Shown piece after piece: positions 45,001 to 51,650 of a stretch of DNA of 64,000 nt. The stretch spans positions 21,610,495 through 21,674,494 of the forward strand of contig OU452225.1 of NCBI GenBank assembly GCA_911728455.2, read 5' to 3'. The DNA is from Marthasterias glacialis. Its lineage: Eukaryota > Echinodermata > Asteroidea > Forcipulatida > Asteriidae. The notes below the pieces were generated by a model. The model searched no databases. It had not been told where the DNA came from and saw nothing but the letters and a program-made list of their open reading frames with translations. The translations under genes were made by a program, and so were the position numbers. Position 1 is the first letter of the stretch; the number at the start of each line of letters is the position of its first letter.

Positions 45001-46427
45001 GGTAACGGCCCACATTTTGCAATTCAAGGTGCGTGAATTTGACATTTTTTTAGTTGAGAAACAAACGGACGATCCAATAAAAAGAATCTTTGTTCTCCTG
45101 GCATTGTCAAATCAGGGTTTCTTTGTGCCAGCGGTATCCTCAAGGAAAAAAAGAATCCCAGCTGCAGCTGGTTAATGCAATCTAATAGAATGTGCAAGTC
45201 TTGCACATATTATTCAAAAAATGGTACCTGTCAAACAATGCATAACGTATTTCTTTGCTCCGGTGGTCTGAAATTACATGACGTCTTTACACGGCTTCTG
45301 TTTCCAGGCAGGGGAAACATTTGCATGTATTCACATAATCCTGTGCCTAGTGGTTAATGATACCAGTGGGCAAAATTCAAATGATGACAAGGCTTGATTT
45401 CACAAAACACTAAGATTCATCTTAAAATGAGCTGTCAGTATCAACATAGTGATATGTATCGTGACATCACACTTTACTTAGCAATCAAGTTCTGCGAGTT
45501 CACAAACAGATGAGTTTTTGTGGCACAAATTTGTCTGTCATGCAATGATGAGAGAGTGCCTTGGAAGCTTAGTCTGTTGGATCCTAAGGTTCACCAAAAT
45601 GTGTGAATATGTGCATGACTTGCACATTCTATAGCAATTTTAATCTAATTCATCTTCCATACAGGAATTTTAACTATTTGTTTACATTTTCACATTTTAT
45701 GCACTTCTGAATTCTAATACTTTTTGTCCTCAGAAATTGTTAAGTGCAGTTGAAGATGCATTTACATGCATATGCTGCCAGGAAGTAGTGTATCAGCCAA
45801 TCACAATGCCATGTCAGCATAATATATGCAAGGTAAGTAGTTTTTACTAAAACCACTTATATTTCAAGTCTTAAGATTTGCCCAAAAAGGGTTAATTCTG
45901 CATCAACAAATTGACAAAATCCCCAGTTACCATAACTTGGATTTTCACTAACTTCCATATTCAACACCATAATAAAGCTACAGTAAGGGGGTTAATAAAA
46001 AGACTAGGGTCCAATTTCATGGTAATGGTTTAGGGCTAATAGAATCACATGCTTTACAGGGTATGATAAGCACAGAATTCTGTGATGAGCAGTGCCATGA
46101 AATTGGGCCAGTAGCTGAGCAATCTATTTGCAAAAGTATTACACAACTTTCCCAAACAGTAGTTGCATGATTTTAACATCTTGAAATGCCTTATTCGGTC
46201 AGTGATTGTGATAAAGATTAATGTTTAATATGCCTTTATCAAACCATTGATAACTGTATTTTTCTTTTTATTTCTTACAGTCATGTCTTCAGCGATCATT
46301 CAAAGCCAACGTTTGCCAATGTCCTTACTGCCGTTATGACTTGGGTAAAGGCTATAGTATGGCATACAATAAAGAACTACAAGTGATTTTGAAGGAGTTG
46401 TTCCCAGGTTACAGTGTAGGACGTTAA
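19392..46427 (+). CDS. UHRF1: UHRF1/2 orthologue (UBL-TTD-PHD-SRA-RING E3 ubiquitin ligase), complete
   Basis: Sixteen coding exons: 19392-19544, 24701-24931, 31181-31575, 32498-32666, 32866-33037, 33795-33981, 35595-35718, 36504-36611, 37529-37633, 39051-39157, 40722-40884, 42982-43119, 43513-43645, 44288-44427, 45734-45832, 46281-46427. They total 2571 bp, 856 aa plus stop, and all junctions are GT-AG with matching phases. Domains: UBL (1-75), tandem Tudor (about 129-340), PHD (about 375-440), SRA (about 478-690), Lys-rich spacer (about 700-760), RING (787-825). UHRF1 reads hemimethylated CpG with the SRA and H3 tails with TTD-PHD, and monoubiquitinates H3 through the RING to recruit DNMT1. 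Human UHRF1 is 793 aa; most of the extra length is an insertion in the TTD. It may be a pre-duplication UHRF1/2 gene. Confidence 0.97.
19545..20529 (+). other. UHRF1 intron 1, 5' part
   Basis: AT-rich intron. GTTA/GTGTTA-rich low-complexity sequence lies near 20488-20520, and AACTAACA-type sequence near 19735-19765 resembles 16380-16400. No exon was seen. Confidence 0.5.
20530..22660. repeat. long inverted-repeat element in UHRF1 intron 1
   Basis: 20530-20680 (containing ATATCGCCCTCTTAAATACACAT) recurs inverted at about 22525-22660 (ATGTGTGTAAGAGGGCGATAT). An inner pair, GAGTCTCATAATATCGCGG at about 20963 and CCGCGGCAATATTATGAGAC at about 22137, is also inverted. The nested arms suggest a foldback transposon of about 2.1 kb, possibly with later insertions. 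There is no transposase ORF. The internal stretch at 21130-21290 (CACCAAGGCA, GGCAATGGAGGCAATTG, CCGTGAAGTATC) shares sequence with 5680-5730. Confidence 0.6.
22970..23155. mobile_element. MITE with 28-bp inverted ends
   Basis: Starts TTAAAGGGGCTGTGTTGTCA and ends in the near-perfect complement (TGACGACACAGCCCCTTTAG), total about 186 bp. It is non-coding with a GC-rich centre (CACGCGCGGTC, GGCACGCGCG) and lies in UHRF1 intron 1. Confidence 0.75.
23706..23916 (+). repeat. 22-bp minisatellite, about 9.5 copies
   Basis: The unit is CATAGCAACCAATGTACTAT plus CC, with few variants. Each unit contains a CCAAT pentamer and an AGCAAC half-site. It lies in UHRF1 intron 1, about 800 bp before exon 2. 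Confidence 0.9.
24701..24931 (+). CDS. UHRF1: UHRF1 exon 2 (end of UBL, acidic linker)
   Basis: Encodes [20 protein letters not shown], matching the second half of the UHRF UBL, then a Ser/Glu-rich linker to EGTYR. Acceptor TTTTTCAG, donor AGG|GTGTGT, phase 0 at both ends. Confidence 0.96.
25478..25539. repeat. (TA)n microsatellite at the 5' edge of the retroelement
   Basis: About 31 TA dinucleotides directly before the left terminal repeat. A second TA run (30049-30079) borders the other end, suggesting insertion into, or expansion from, TA-rich sequence. Confidence 0.95.
25548..25587 (+). ncRNA. hammerhead-ribozyme-like motif in left terminal repeat
   Basis: The order fits a minimal type I hammerhead: stem I GCCT/AGGC; core CTGACGA; stem II GGTCC/GGATC with loop GGTTT; core GAAA; a one-pair stem III around GC; then TA and the 3' strand of stem I. 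Base identities at the core match the consensus (CUGANGA, GAAA). Cleavage activity is inferred only. Confidence 0.6.
25844..26775 (+). repeat. 79-bp tandem array, 12 units, inside the retroelement 5' region
   Basis: Each unit contains TCTCCTACAGGTCTTTATAA, a CCCGTTTTNTCCACAG segment, TTTGTAAGTTAACC and TTTTGCTTTTCAGGTC. Units start near 25844, 25922, 26000, 26079, 26158, 26237, 26317, 26396, 26476, 26556, 26635 and 26715. The units are well conserved but vary, with splice-signal-like motifs retained in almost all. Confidence 0.9.
26847..29576 (+). CDS. Penelope-like reverse transcriptase / GIY-YIG endonuclease, 909 aa
   Basis: Uninterrupted ORF. RT motifs: LPKIHKP (382-388), [32 protein letters not shown] and catalytic FIDD (548-551), followed by NFLDVTI. 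A Cys cluster, C772, C775, C780 and C783, precedes the GIY-YIG domain (IY at 815-816, YVG at 827-829, R838, H842). These order and motifs are those of EN-bearing Penelope-like elements. The N-terminal 250 residues are basic and coiled-coil-like. Length and an intact frame suggest a recently active copy. The ATG at 26847 is the first in frame; a spliced 5' leader is possible. Confidence 0.93.
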   Translation: MEFPVNAKCLFRQLRKLKEKNVRYLSHLDNYRFYRLSRILPKGLQIKCAPSFGDLNPAFQKKWNKTLTDTSFHLLMLLEVQCQQCIDDQLLEITQIESQLKDSCSNLEYEYFQAILLSNINHLRTSLLDKQNKKRRNVQANHKKYILRRFHKQGFSDPPTEGPSVTTQPTTVVNLSDTVLTDPQVKLLSRGLKFCPTPREPNQLSLQQDIAQFNRRLRLREYFHVDPSTDDESSEATQPARNRFKEKSNWVPPKNRDVALDTYINSVNTEVLKVANTRVPNNLPQEERKALTQLRQSPNIVIKRADKGSAVVVMNTDDYIAEGLRQLSNTDHYVECDTDPTHSFSKQISDTLVSIHNAKGIDKDTLNYLLPQDPRTARFYLLPKIHKPNNPGRPIVSGNGSPTERISEFVDSFLNPLVPRIPSYIRDTTDFLCKLEGIKHKIPDSAFLVTLDVSSLYTNIPHKEGIKACGSVLRANKQTRPSVRHLTELISHILTKNNFSFTERHFLQTQGTAMGTKMAPSYANLFMSDLEDKLLSSAPNRPLVWWRFIDDIFAIWCGSQDSLEEFIDHINSFHPTIKFTADFSVTCVNFLDVTITKSPNGIVTDVYSKPTDTHQYLLSNSCHPSHCKEAIAYSQALRIRRICSTDTLYKRRSSDLRHHLVSRGHSKRRVQLAINRAFGIPRHTLLTNTGTKRTPTNRVALVTTFHPRLPKLSSIINDNMPILHSSNRLRSAISERPMVAFRRPKSLGDILVRAKLPPGTCQTPSPQDIQGCHHCTRSKCKTCMYIKPTVQVKSHSTGFTYKIKTNSQCQTPNVIYVISCKRCGVQYVGETKTKLSLRFANHVSSIKTKKLYPVSIHFNSPNHSVKDVELTVIEACNGDDSHRKLRESHWIHKLRTIQPFGLNINTGVK
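29991..30030 (+). ncRNA. hammerhead-ribozyme-like motif in right terminal repeat
   Basis: Same sequence as the left copy (25548-25587), with identical core and stems. It is followed by the shared CATCAACCCTACTAGTTTTA and a TA run. Confidence 0.6.
30080..31180 (+). other. UHRF1 intron 2, 3' part
   Basis: AT-rich. One short palindrome at about 30797-30825 (GCACCTCAGA...TCTGAGGTGC). No exon was seen. Confidence 0.5.
31181..31575 (+). CDS. UHRF1: UHRF1 exon 3 (first Tudor half plus long acidic insertion)
   Basis: Begins [20 protein letters not shown], with the cage Phe of GAWFEA, and ends [11 protein letters not shown]. Between them lie about 90 residues rich in Asp, Asn, Lys and Thr. In human UHRF1 the same two blocks are separated by only about 25. 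Acceptor TTGTACAG; donor GAAGG|GTAGGT, phase 2. Confidence 0.95.
31577..32115 (+). repeat. 28-bp minisatellite abutting the exon 3 donor
   Basis: About 18-19 units of GGTTTACCATGATGATTGGC plus CCATTTTG, starting 2-3 nt into intron 3. The first units are the most divergent (ACCAAGATGGTTTGCC). Confidence 0.95.
32130..32260 (-). repeat. foldback-family fragment
   Basis: AACCAGTTGCTGCCTG, GGAATTGCCGGAATCC and GAGAGTACCGCTGCAGGG match the same-strand end of the copy at 34080. A truncated dispersed copy in intron 3. Confidence 0.65.
32498..32666 (+). CDS. UHRF1: UHRF1 exon 4 (tandem Tudor)
   Basis: Completes G and encodes [20 protein letters not shown], then [20 protein letters not shown], strongly conserved UHRF Tudor sequence. 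Acceptor GTGTAG, donor AAG|GTACAG, ends phase 0. Confidence 0.96.
32866..33037 (+). CDS. UHRF1: UHRF1 exon 5 (end of TTD, linker)
   Basis: Encodes [40 protein letters not shown] and the start of the TTD-PHD linker (ENSPVK). The basic RRKS linker motif of human UHRF1 is replaced by a sequence that reads PVKRSNKAE across the exon 5/6 junction. Donor AAA|GTAAGC, phase 1. Confidence 0.95.
33795..33981 (+). CDS. UHRF1: UHRF1 exon 6 (PHD finger)
   Basis: Encodes [20 protein letters not shown], then [20 protein letters not shown] and EEW. The pre-PHD and PHD zinc ligands and the acidic DECD residues that bind the H3 N-terminus are all present. Donor TG|GTAAGT, phase 2. Confidence 0.97.
34080..34745 (-). 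mobile_element. foldback-family element, copy in UHRF1 intron 6
   Basis: One of six related segments in the window. It carries the shared core (TCGTAATCCTC...GAACAAAAGGACAAAGCTCT, then GATTACA near 34424-34478), the AACCAGTTGCCGCCGGGATTC end and the AGGGGAAACATTTAC segment. No ORF of note. Proposed as a non-autonomous DNA transposon family. Confidence 0.65.
34905..35125 (-). mobile_element. second foldback-family fragment in intron 6
   Basis: Contains the core TCGTAATCCTCGTTTGTCC, AACAAAAGGACGCAGGTCTG and GGGGATTACACA (35028-35086). It lies a few hundred bases from the 34080 copy in the same orientation. Confidence 0.6.
35194..35440. mobile_element. inverted-repeat element enclosing a tRNA-like sequence
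   Basis: TAGATGTTAATATTCGCATT...TTCAATTTGCC at the left is matched inverted at the right (GGCAAATTAAAATTTATACT...ATTAACATCTA), arms about 50 bp. The interior holds a minus-strand tRNA-like sequence (35314-35392) with perfect A and B boxes. The combination of DNA-transposon-like ends and a Pol III promoter is unusual. Confidence 0.75.
35314..35392 (-). repeat. tRNA-like Pol III promoter sequence (SINE head)
   Basis: On the minus strand TGGTCTAGTGG fits the A box exactly and GGTTCGAATCC the B box exactly. The acceptor arms pair only partly (CTCGG/CCGAG) and the anticodon arm is irregular, so it is tRNA-derived rather than a tRNA gene. Confidence 0.7.
35595..35718 (+). CDS. UHRF1: UHRF1 exon 7 (end of PHD, pre-SRA linker)
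   Basis: Encodes [20 protein letters not shown], then [10 protein letters not shown] and RDWGK, conserved from PHD to SRA in UHRF proteins. Acceptor GTTTTCAG, donor AAG|GTAAGG, phase 0. Confidence 0.97.
36504..36611 (+). CDS. UHRF1: UHRF1 exon 8 (SRA start)
   Basis: Encodes [36 protein letters not shown]. Matches the start of the SRA domain. 108 bp, phase 0 at both ends. Confidence 0.97.
36612..37528 (+). other. UHRF1 intron 8
   Basis: AT-rich. It holds a duplicated 53-bp block at about 37341-37446 (TTTGAATAACCATGACCAAA...CAACTCTGTAGAGTTGCACA, two copies). Nothing else was seen. Confidence 0.7.
37529..37633 (+). CDS. UHRF1: UHRF1 exon 9 (SRA)
   Basis: Encodes [35 protein letters not shown], the base-flipping pocket region of SRA. 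105 bp, phase 0 at both ends. The donor GAG|GTATGA sits at the edge of a minisatellite. Confidence 0.97.
37637..38912 (+). repeat. 35-bp minisatellite abutting the exon 9 donor
   Basis: About 36-37 units of GAAATAAGGCTTTCACAAAG plus AGATAAGATTCATCT, beginning 3 nt into intron 9. Early units are nearly identical; later ones show higher-order periodicity: the variant GGATTTTACAAAGAGATAAG recurs about every 173 bp (37961, 38134, 38306). Confidence 0.95.
39051..39157 (+). CDS. UHRF1: UHRF1 exon 10 (SRA, NKR finger)
   Basis: Encodes [35 protein letters not shown]. Contains GNKRTAEQ, the SRA finger with the Asn and Arg that read hemimethylated CpG. Donor CAT|GTAAGT, phase 2. Confidence 0.97.
39989..40163. 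mobile_element. MITE with 22-bp inverted ends
   Basis: Starts ATAGACCTTATGCACATGAC and ends TGACGTCAATGCATAAGGTC TAT; inverted ends with TGACGTCA inside, about 175 bp, GC-rich centre (GTGCGCCGCGCGTAC). In UHRF1 intron 10. Confidence 0.75.
40722..40884 (+). CDS. UHRF1: UHRF1 exon 11 (SRA)
   Basis: Encodes [40 protein letters not shown] and [14 protein letters not shown], the SRA core. Acceptor CCATTTAG, donor AAG|GTATAG. Confidence 0.97.
41014..42207. mobile_element. 1.2-kb insertion with short inverted ends
   Basis: Borders CAGGCATGAGAAT (41014) and ATTCTCATGCCTG (42207) are exact inverted repeats of 13 bp. The interior is richer in GC and CpG (for example CCGCTAGCGGCGGGG near 41919) than the rest of intron 11 and has no long ORF. 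Best read as a non-autonomous DNA transposon; I cannot assign a family. Confidence 0.6.
42208..42981 (+). other. UHRF1 intron 11, 3' part
   Basis: AT-rich with short GGTATT/ACCGTC-type repeats near 42405-42475. No exon was seen. Confidence 0.5.
42982..43119 (+). CDS. UHRF1: UHRF1 exon 12 (SRA end)
   Basis: Encodes [46 protein letters not shown]. 138 bp, phase 0 at both ends; donor GAA|GTAAAG. Confidence 0.97.
43513..43645 (+). CDS. UHRF1: UHRF1 exon 13 (post-SRA, basic spacer)
   Basis: Encodes [20 protein letters not shown], then a Lys-rich tract ([15 protein letters not shown]) corresponding to the polybasic spacer of UHRF1. Donor AAG|GTAAGA, phase 1. Confidence 0.95.
43646..44287 (+). other. 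UHRF1 intron 13
   Basis: AT-rich. Nothing recognisable. Confidence 0.6.
44288..44427 (+). CDS. UHRF1: UHRF1 exon 14 (spacer)
   Basis: Encodes [20 protein letters not shown], then [17 protein letters not shown]. The STPKKLKV stretch continues the basic spacer; the rest is the helical segment before the RING. Donor AAG|GTAAGT, phase 0. Confidence 0.94.
44577..45489. mobile_element. full-length foldback-family element with about 240-bp inverted arms
   Basis: The left arm (44577-44812) and right arm (about 45250-45489) are nearly exact complements. They include TTGCTAAGTAAAGTGTGATG, CACTAAGATTCATCTTAAAA (inverted) and CCGTGTAAAGACGTCATG. The 430-bp centre carries the family core (TAATCCCTGATTACAGTCCT, TTGTCCTTTTGTTCC) and CAGCGGTATCCTC. 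No transposase. In UHRF1 intron 14; it is the reference copy for the fragments elsewhere in the window. Confidence 0.8.
45734..45832 (+). CDS. UHRF1: UHRF1 exon 15 (RING)
   Basis: Encodes [37 protein letters not shown] ligands C787, C790, C802, H804 and C807. Donor AAG|GTAAGT, phase 0. Confidence 0.97.
46006..46110. repeat. short foldback element in UHRF1 intron 15
   Basis: GGTCCAATTTCATGGTA at the left pairs with TGCCATGAAATTGGGCC at the right, about 105 bp. Matches a common small-MITE layout. Confidence 0.6.
46281..46427 (+). CDS. UHRF1: UHRF1 exon 16 (RING end, stop)
   Basis: Encodes [40 protein letters not shown] and FPGYSVGR, then TAA at 46425. RING ligands C810, C822 and C825. The C-terminus matches the family end, so no further coding exon is needed. 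Confidence 0.97.
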   Translation, partial: SCLQRSFKANVCQCPYCRYDLGKGYSMAYNKELQVILKELFPGYSVGR

Positions 46428-46469
46428 CGGGATGATTCTTACTGTGATCAGTATATTAGGCTTCTTTCT

Positions 46470-46475
46470 AATAAA
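46470..46475 (+). terminator. candidate UHRF1 poly(A) signal
   Basis: AATAAA 43 nt after the stop codon. Others occur downstream (near 46709, 47540, 48306 and 48480), so the true 3' end is undetermined. Confidence 0.4.
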
Positions 46476-46851
46476 TACATGTATCTATGCCCTGTAGAAA
46501 TGCTATACTGTCCTTCAAGTGACCTTGCTTTAGGGGTGATTGTAGATAGCAGGATCAAACACCATGTCATTGTTTGATTTAGAGTACCATGGATTCACAG
46601 CAAATTAATAATCCAGTCATGCCAGTTGAGATGTATTGAAGTTTTAGTATTGATGTCAACATTGCAATTCTGGTCTTTATATTGTAAAAACATCACCCAA
46701 AACAGACCATAATAAAATGTATAGGAGAGATGGTCTGTTGTGTGGAGGTATTGGATAGGAATACATGTAAATTGAATTTCTGATGTGACTGAGAATCTCA
46801 AAGCGTTCTAACATTAATTCTATGTATATACAATGAATGCTTGCAGAATTG

Positions 46852-47453
46852 TTAACCCTGGCAGGACTGTGCTTTGTTTTAATTTTTGTTTTTTACCTGT
46901 AGGGACTGGGGAGGGGCACATAGTGCCCCTCTGTATTTTCCAAAGTTAGAGGCTAGTTTGCATAGAGCTTTCCACAAATGTTTCCCTTTTTTTGTGTAAA
47001 CAAATATTTAACAAATAAAAATCCCCCATATTTTCCATTTTTTGTTGTCCAAATGTTTTTAAAATTTGCGACCATGTTTTTTGATGACGCATGGAATAAA
47101 ATAACATTTTAAAACTGTCACCATTGAGGGTGCTATTTGTCACCAAGTTTCACAGACAAATACAACATCAATATGGCTACTAGCCTGAACATCTGACGTT
47201 GCACTTTGAGGCACGTGAATAAATAACCCCAAATACCAGCCAATAGAACTTGCTGGTTCTCTATATGGCTACCAGCTTTTATGGCCATATTGAATTCCTT
47301 ACAGGTACTGTGATGATCATGTGACACTTTTTAATATCCATACTTGGCCTGAAGAGTTTAAAGAAATGAACACGTTCAAAATAATTGAGTAGTTATTGGC
47401 ATCACCATAAAAACAATGTTAGAGGTGCCCCCTCCCAGTCCTGAAAAGGTTGA
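46852..47453. repeat. probable MITE downstream of UHRF1
   Basis: AACCCTGGCAGGACTG and GGACTGGGGAGGGGCACA at the left resemble the inverse of the right end (GGTGCCCCCTCCCAGTCCTG, AAAAGGTT). A perfect hairpin, GAGGGGCAC/GTGCCCCTC, lies at about 46912-46932. Imperfect ends keep confidence low. Confidence 0.4.
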
Positions 47454-48892
47454 TGCATGACTTGATAACAGTACAAACCAGCAATACTGCATCAAAGCAG
47501 CCATCATTCAATTTGCCAAGGACTTGTTAACACTGTAGAATAAATGTATATAAATTTGTCTATTTCATTATAAAGCGATGTTTAGCTATGGAAAGTAAAA
47601 TGCTGTTGATACAATTGCCAATTAGTCATGTTATATTTAACTTGTTACATTACCATTTTACTCTTACCTCATTTTAAACAATATTGAATTGAAAGTTTTT
47701 AAATGTATCGAAAACTGTCAGAGTAGTTAACTCTAGCTTTTTATATTTGAAATGCATTGACTATTGTAAATATTTCTTTTATACAAATATAACAAAAAAC
47801 AAAGTACTTTTGACAAATTTATTGTATTTGTGCCTTTAAGTAGTATCACAAACTGTTGTTGACTGTTAAAGTTGATACAAGAAGCCAATTCTAATGAGAT
47901 TTAAGTGACTGTCAAGTGAAGTTTAAATATTACTATGGTTTGTTGTTCCTTCAAGCTTTCCAATGTTGTACTGAAGTTATAACTGAACACTGCGTATCAA
48001 TTCAAGAAATACAGCCATAGTAGAAGCAACCCACTTACAAAGTTGACATTTTTACTGAACGATGCCCCCAACCAGTGGAGAGTAACAATTTTGATCAGAT
48101 CAATCATGGCTGGGTTATGGTTAAACTGTACAGAAAAGCTTTATAGTTAAATGCTGTTGCATTGATGATGTTTGTGTGTGTGGTAGGGGACCTGTTGTGA
48201 CCCATACATAAATGACTTACAGTTCACTTCATGTTTAACATTGTTTTGACCTTTTGTAAAATGTAAAAGTCATGGCAATGACATCTCAATTATATTACGG
48301 AGAAAATAAATTTTACTTTCAATTATTTCTTTACTTTTTCATATAATTCAATTTAAATGTCTGTTTTCTGCAGTTGTGTTGATTCAAATAATGTAATGTC
48401 TTTGTAATTTTTGTTGTCATGTTAAACAGCAGACAGCATTCTGTTCTGATTGGTCTTATTTTGATATTGAAAATACTAAATAAATGTTTATTATGCTATC
48501 AGTTGCTATCTGGATCATTATTTAGATACTTGAGTTTATATTCTTTTTACAGGGTCTGACAAACCTTCAGTAATTAATTGACCTACAGATCAGGACTTGG
48601 TTTGTTGGCCCTGTTCAGACAATTATTTTCTACTTTAGTAAAACATTCCCTTTAAGCCAAGAAATACACCAACTCAGCACATCATTTTTCTGCAAAGAGT
48701 AGAAGCCAGGAAATTTCTTGCAGGTCATGTGTATATATTACTCCTAGGGGTTTGTAGAACACACTCAAATTCTTATAACAATTGTTGAATGTCTAATAAT
48801 GTTGAATTAACTTCCAAACATTAAGAATATGATTAAAAAATTGGTGATGGACCTTATTTGTGATGATTGTATCTTTCTTTCTTGTAGTTTTG

Positions 48893-49081
48893 CGTGAAAA
48901 GTGCACCAATTTTGGTGATGAGAGGATTTGTGTAACGGTTGTTGAAAACACTATCAGTCAACAACAGCTCGGACCACTTTCTCTTAGCTCTGACAGAATG
49001 AATAATCTTGGACAAATGGATCTAAATAGAGTGCACCAGAAGGGAACAAGATTCTTGCTGGAGAGGCTGAGCAGCCATTGA
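48893..49081 (+). CDS. unassigned possible terminal exon
   Basis: A good acceptor (TATCTTTCTTTCTTGTAG) is followed by 189 bp of open frame (LREKCTNFGDERICVTVVEN, then SQQQLGPLSLSSDRMNNLGQ, ending in SSH and TGA). The composition is protein-like but I recognise no family and no upstream partner exon. It may be an alternative 3' exon of UHRF1, an exon of an unseen gene, or chance. Confidence 0.2.
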   Translation, partial: REKCTNFGDERICVTVVENTISQQQLGPLSLSSDRMNNLGQMDLNRVHQKGTRFLLERLSSH

Positions 49082-51169
49082 TGCATCATCGTAAATATGT
49101 GATTTTGATTAATGTTGGAGTTGGGTAGATTTCCTTCAGTTGGACATTGATGATGGTTATGTGCACTGTACATACTAGTCATTGAGGTCCATGATATACT
49201 CGGACAAGCTGCTGAAATTTTAATCTACATGTACTGACACTGACTTCAACATTGACTGACAACACACAAGAACAACCCAGTCATACAAAACTGTCTGCAT
49301 ATAAATGTGGAAAATTTTATTCAGATTTGTTCATAAAATTAAACTGTACAATTTGAAATACATGTATTTATGTAGGTTTGTAGTTTCCTATGTTCAATGA
49401 GTGAAGGAAGCTTTCTGGTTGATGACCACCCAAACGTGACTAGCACCTCTAATCTAAAAGATTAAATTCACCCATGATTTTAGTATTCCTATACTAATGT
49501 ATTAAGAAAAAGCACAACTTACATTACCCAAATCAATCACTACATAATTGAAATTGTTTAGTTTTTATGTGGTTTGATTAATAAATAAATGAACTTTTTT
49601 TTACAATTTTTGCTGTTAATATTCAAACAAAAAGAGGGTGACAATAACATCAATGAAATAATGTTGGTACAAATGCAAGTCACCCTGAGAAATATTTCAG
49701 CCCCACATGCTTTCAGATTTGACAAAACAGAGTCCGACTTGTCAAATGAAAGAGGGAAACTTTTAGTACAGCATATAACATAAATACACAACATGTAACT
49801 TTTACATGCTGTTTCACAATTACTAGCACCCGTTGGTTGATATTTTTGAGGTGGTTTATTTGTTATCATTTTTTTTACAGTATTTCAAAACAAAACATGA
49901 TCTTGCTGTGAGAATTATGTGGACCCAGATCAATTAACAAGTTTGAACTGTAAAGCTCTGTTAGTATTTTCTTTTTTACAAAGTGAGCTTCCCAGTTCAG
50001 GCTTCTATTACATGTTTATGTTCCATTCATCTTAATTGTTAACATATCTTTGAACATTGTTGTAAAATTTTGTCTTACTTCTCTTCCCTTAAAAACATCC
50101 CACTGTTGCATTCTTAAGGTTTATATTTCCTAAATCACATGAGCAGTTTAGCACCTATTTGTTATTAATGTTTCATTACGATTTAAATGGAAGCATCTAA
50201 TCTTCCTAAACCATTGTATTATTATGATAAAGGGGTTGGAAACATACATTGAAACTAAGGCTGTATAGGTACAATTGTTTGAGCAAGTCAAAAGAATAAA
50301 AGAAAGAACGAGTGAAAAAATTGTATTTCTGGAGCGCATACATTTCATAAATCCACACCACTACCACATCATTTATAACTTTGTGGCACACAGAAATCTG
50401 ATGACATAGAAACTACATTATCATTCAATCATTCAATCATCTAAGATTTGACATCACTTTATCAGCCATGCACTGATGCAGTGACATAATCAACTCGCAG
50501 TGTATGTCAACAGATTACATGTAGCTACCCACAGTACACCTACATGTATATGTAGGCCAATTGTTTACAAGCAAAACATTAACAGTGCAAATAAAAATAT
50601 ACTCTTTTAAAATCCATCTTAAAGCGACTTACTTTTTAAAAAAAATGATGTGCTGCACTATACAAAGCTAAACCTGTTATCATGGAATTAGTAAAGATTT
50701 ATAAAAAAAAGTTGTTTCATCCCAACACCACAATCGGAGCAAAAGCATTGTACTAAACAAAGGTTATATGTAACTTGGCAATGTTTGATGCATGTCAGTA
50801 GTCAAGTATCACTGCACTAGGAGTATAGTCACATACAAAATGTAAGTTTCCTCTTACCGACAATCTGATATACAAAACCATTCAAAATTCACAACAGACC
50901 CTGTAAATAAGATGGAACCAGAACCATTGGATGAAACAAACAGAACTTGTAAACAAACAACGAACAAAATGATTTTCTCTCTTTACCCAGTTAACACTGG
51001 ATGACATGTGTACACCAGGAATGATATTTGGCTCTTAGTGCTGACCTATATGTGGCAATACAAAATCCAAAATCAGATTAAAGTAGGTTAACATTTTAAA
51101 ATATCATACCCAATAAAATTCAAACATTTTCTGCATTAGCTCATGGATGGCGTGTGTTTTGTATTTTTG

Positions 51170-51650
51170 TGTGAAATATCAAGCCAGGAACAAAGGTCGC
51201 CAGGACATCTCAGTACGGAGCGTGGACAGAGCATCCATTCACCATTCAACACTTCATTTCACCACACAGAGGACAGATGTTGCTGAAAATGTTGCTAAAT
51301 TTCTCCCGTTATGCGGGGGCTATTGTGTAATCCCCGACTCCAGACCTTTGTCCTTTTGTTCAACAAACGAGGATTACAAGACTTCACGATTTTTCCACAA
51401 TTGTTTATTCATTGTATTTTGGCTCACTGGAGGTAAGTCTGAGTGAACCATGTGCTAAGTGTTTGTTCCACTGCTAGGCACAATCCTCAGCCGTAGCTCA
51501 AGGCAAAGGTTTTGCAATTCAAGGTGTGTGATTTTGACATTTTCTCAATCACAAATCCTGGTGCATCAAAGTCAAGTCAGTTGCTTTGAGCCAGTGGTAC
51601 ACTCAAAGAAAATGATTCTAGCAATTCTGAGATAAAAAAATAAACCCAGT
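51170..51650 (+). mobile_element. foldback-family fragment between genes
   Basis: Contains the core TAATCCCCGACTCCAGACCT, TTGTCCTTTTGTTCAAC and AAACGAGGATTACAAG (51329-51379), plus ACTTCATTTCACCACACAGA shared with the 44.9-kb copy. The ends are degraded. Confidence 0.6.

Noticed and set aside
46911-46932. Hairpin as a bacterial-type terminator
   Set aside because: The window is eukaryotic; the hairpin belongs to a probable MITE.
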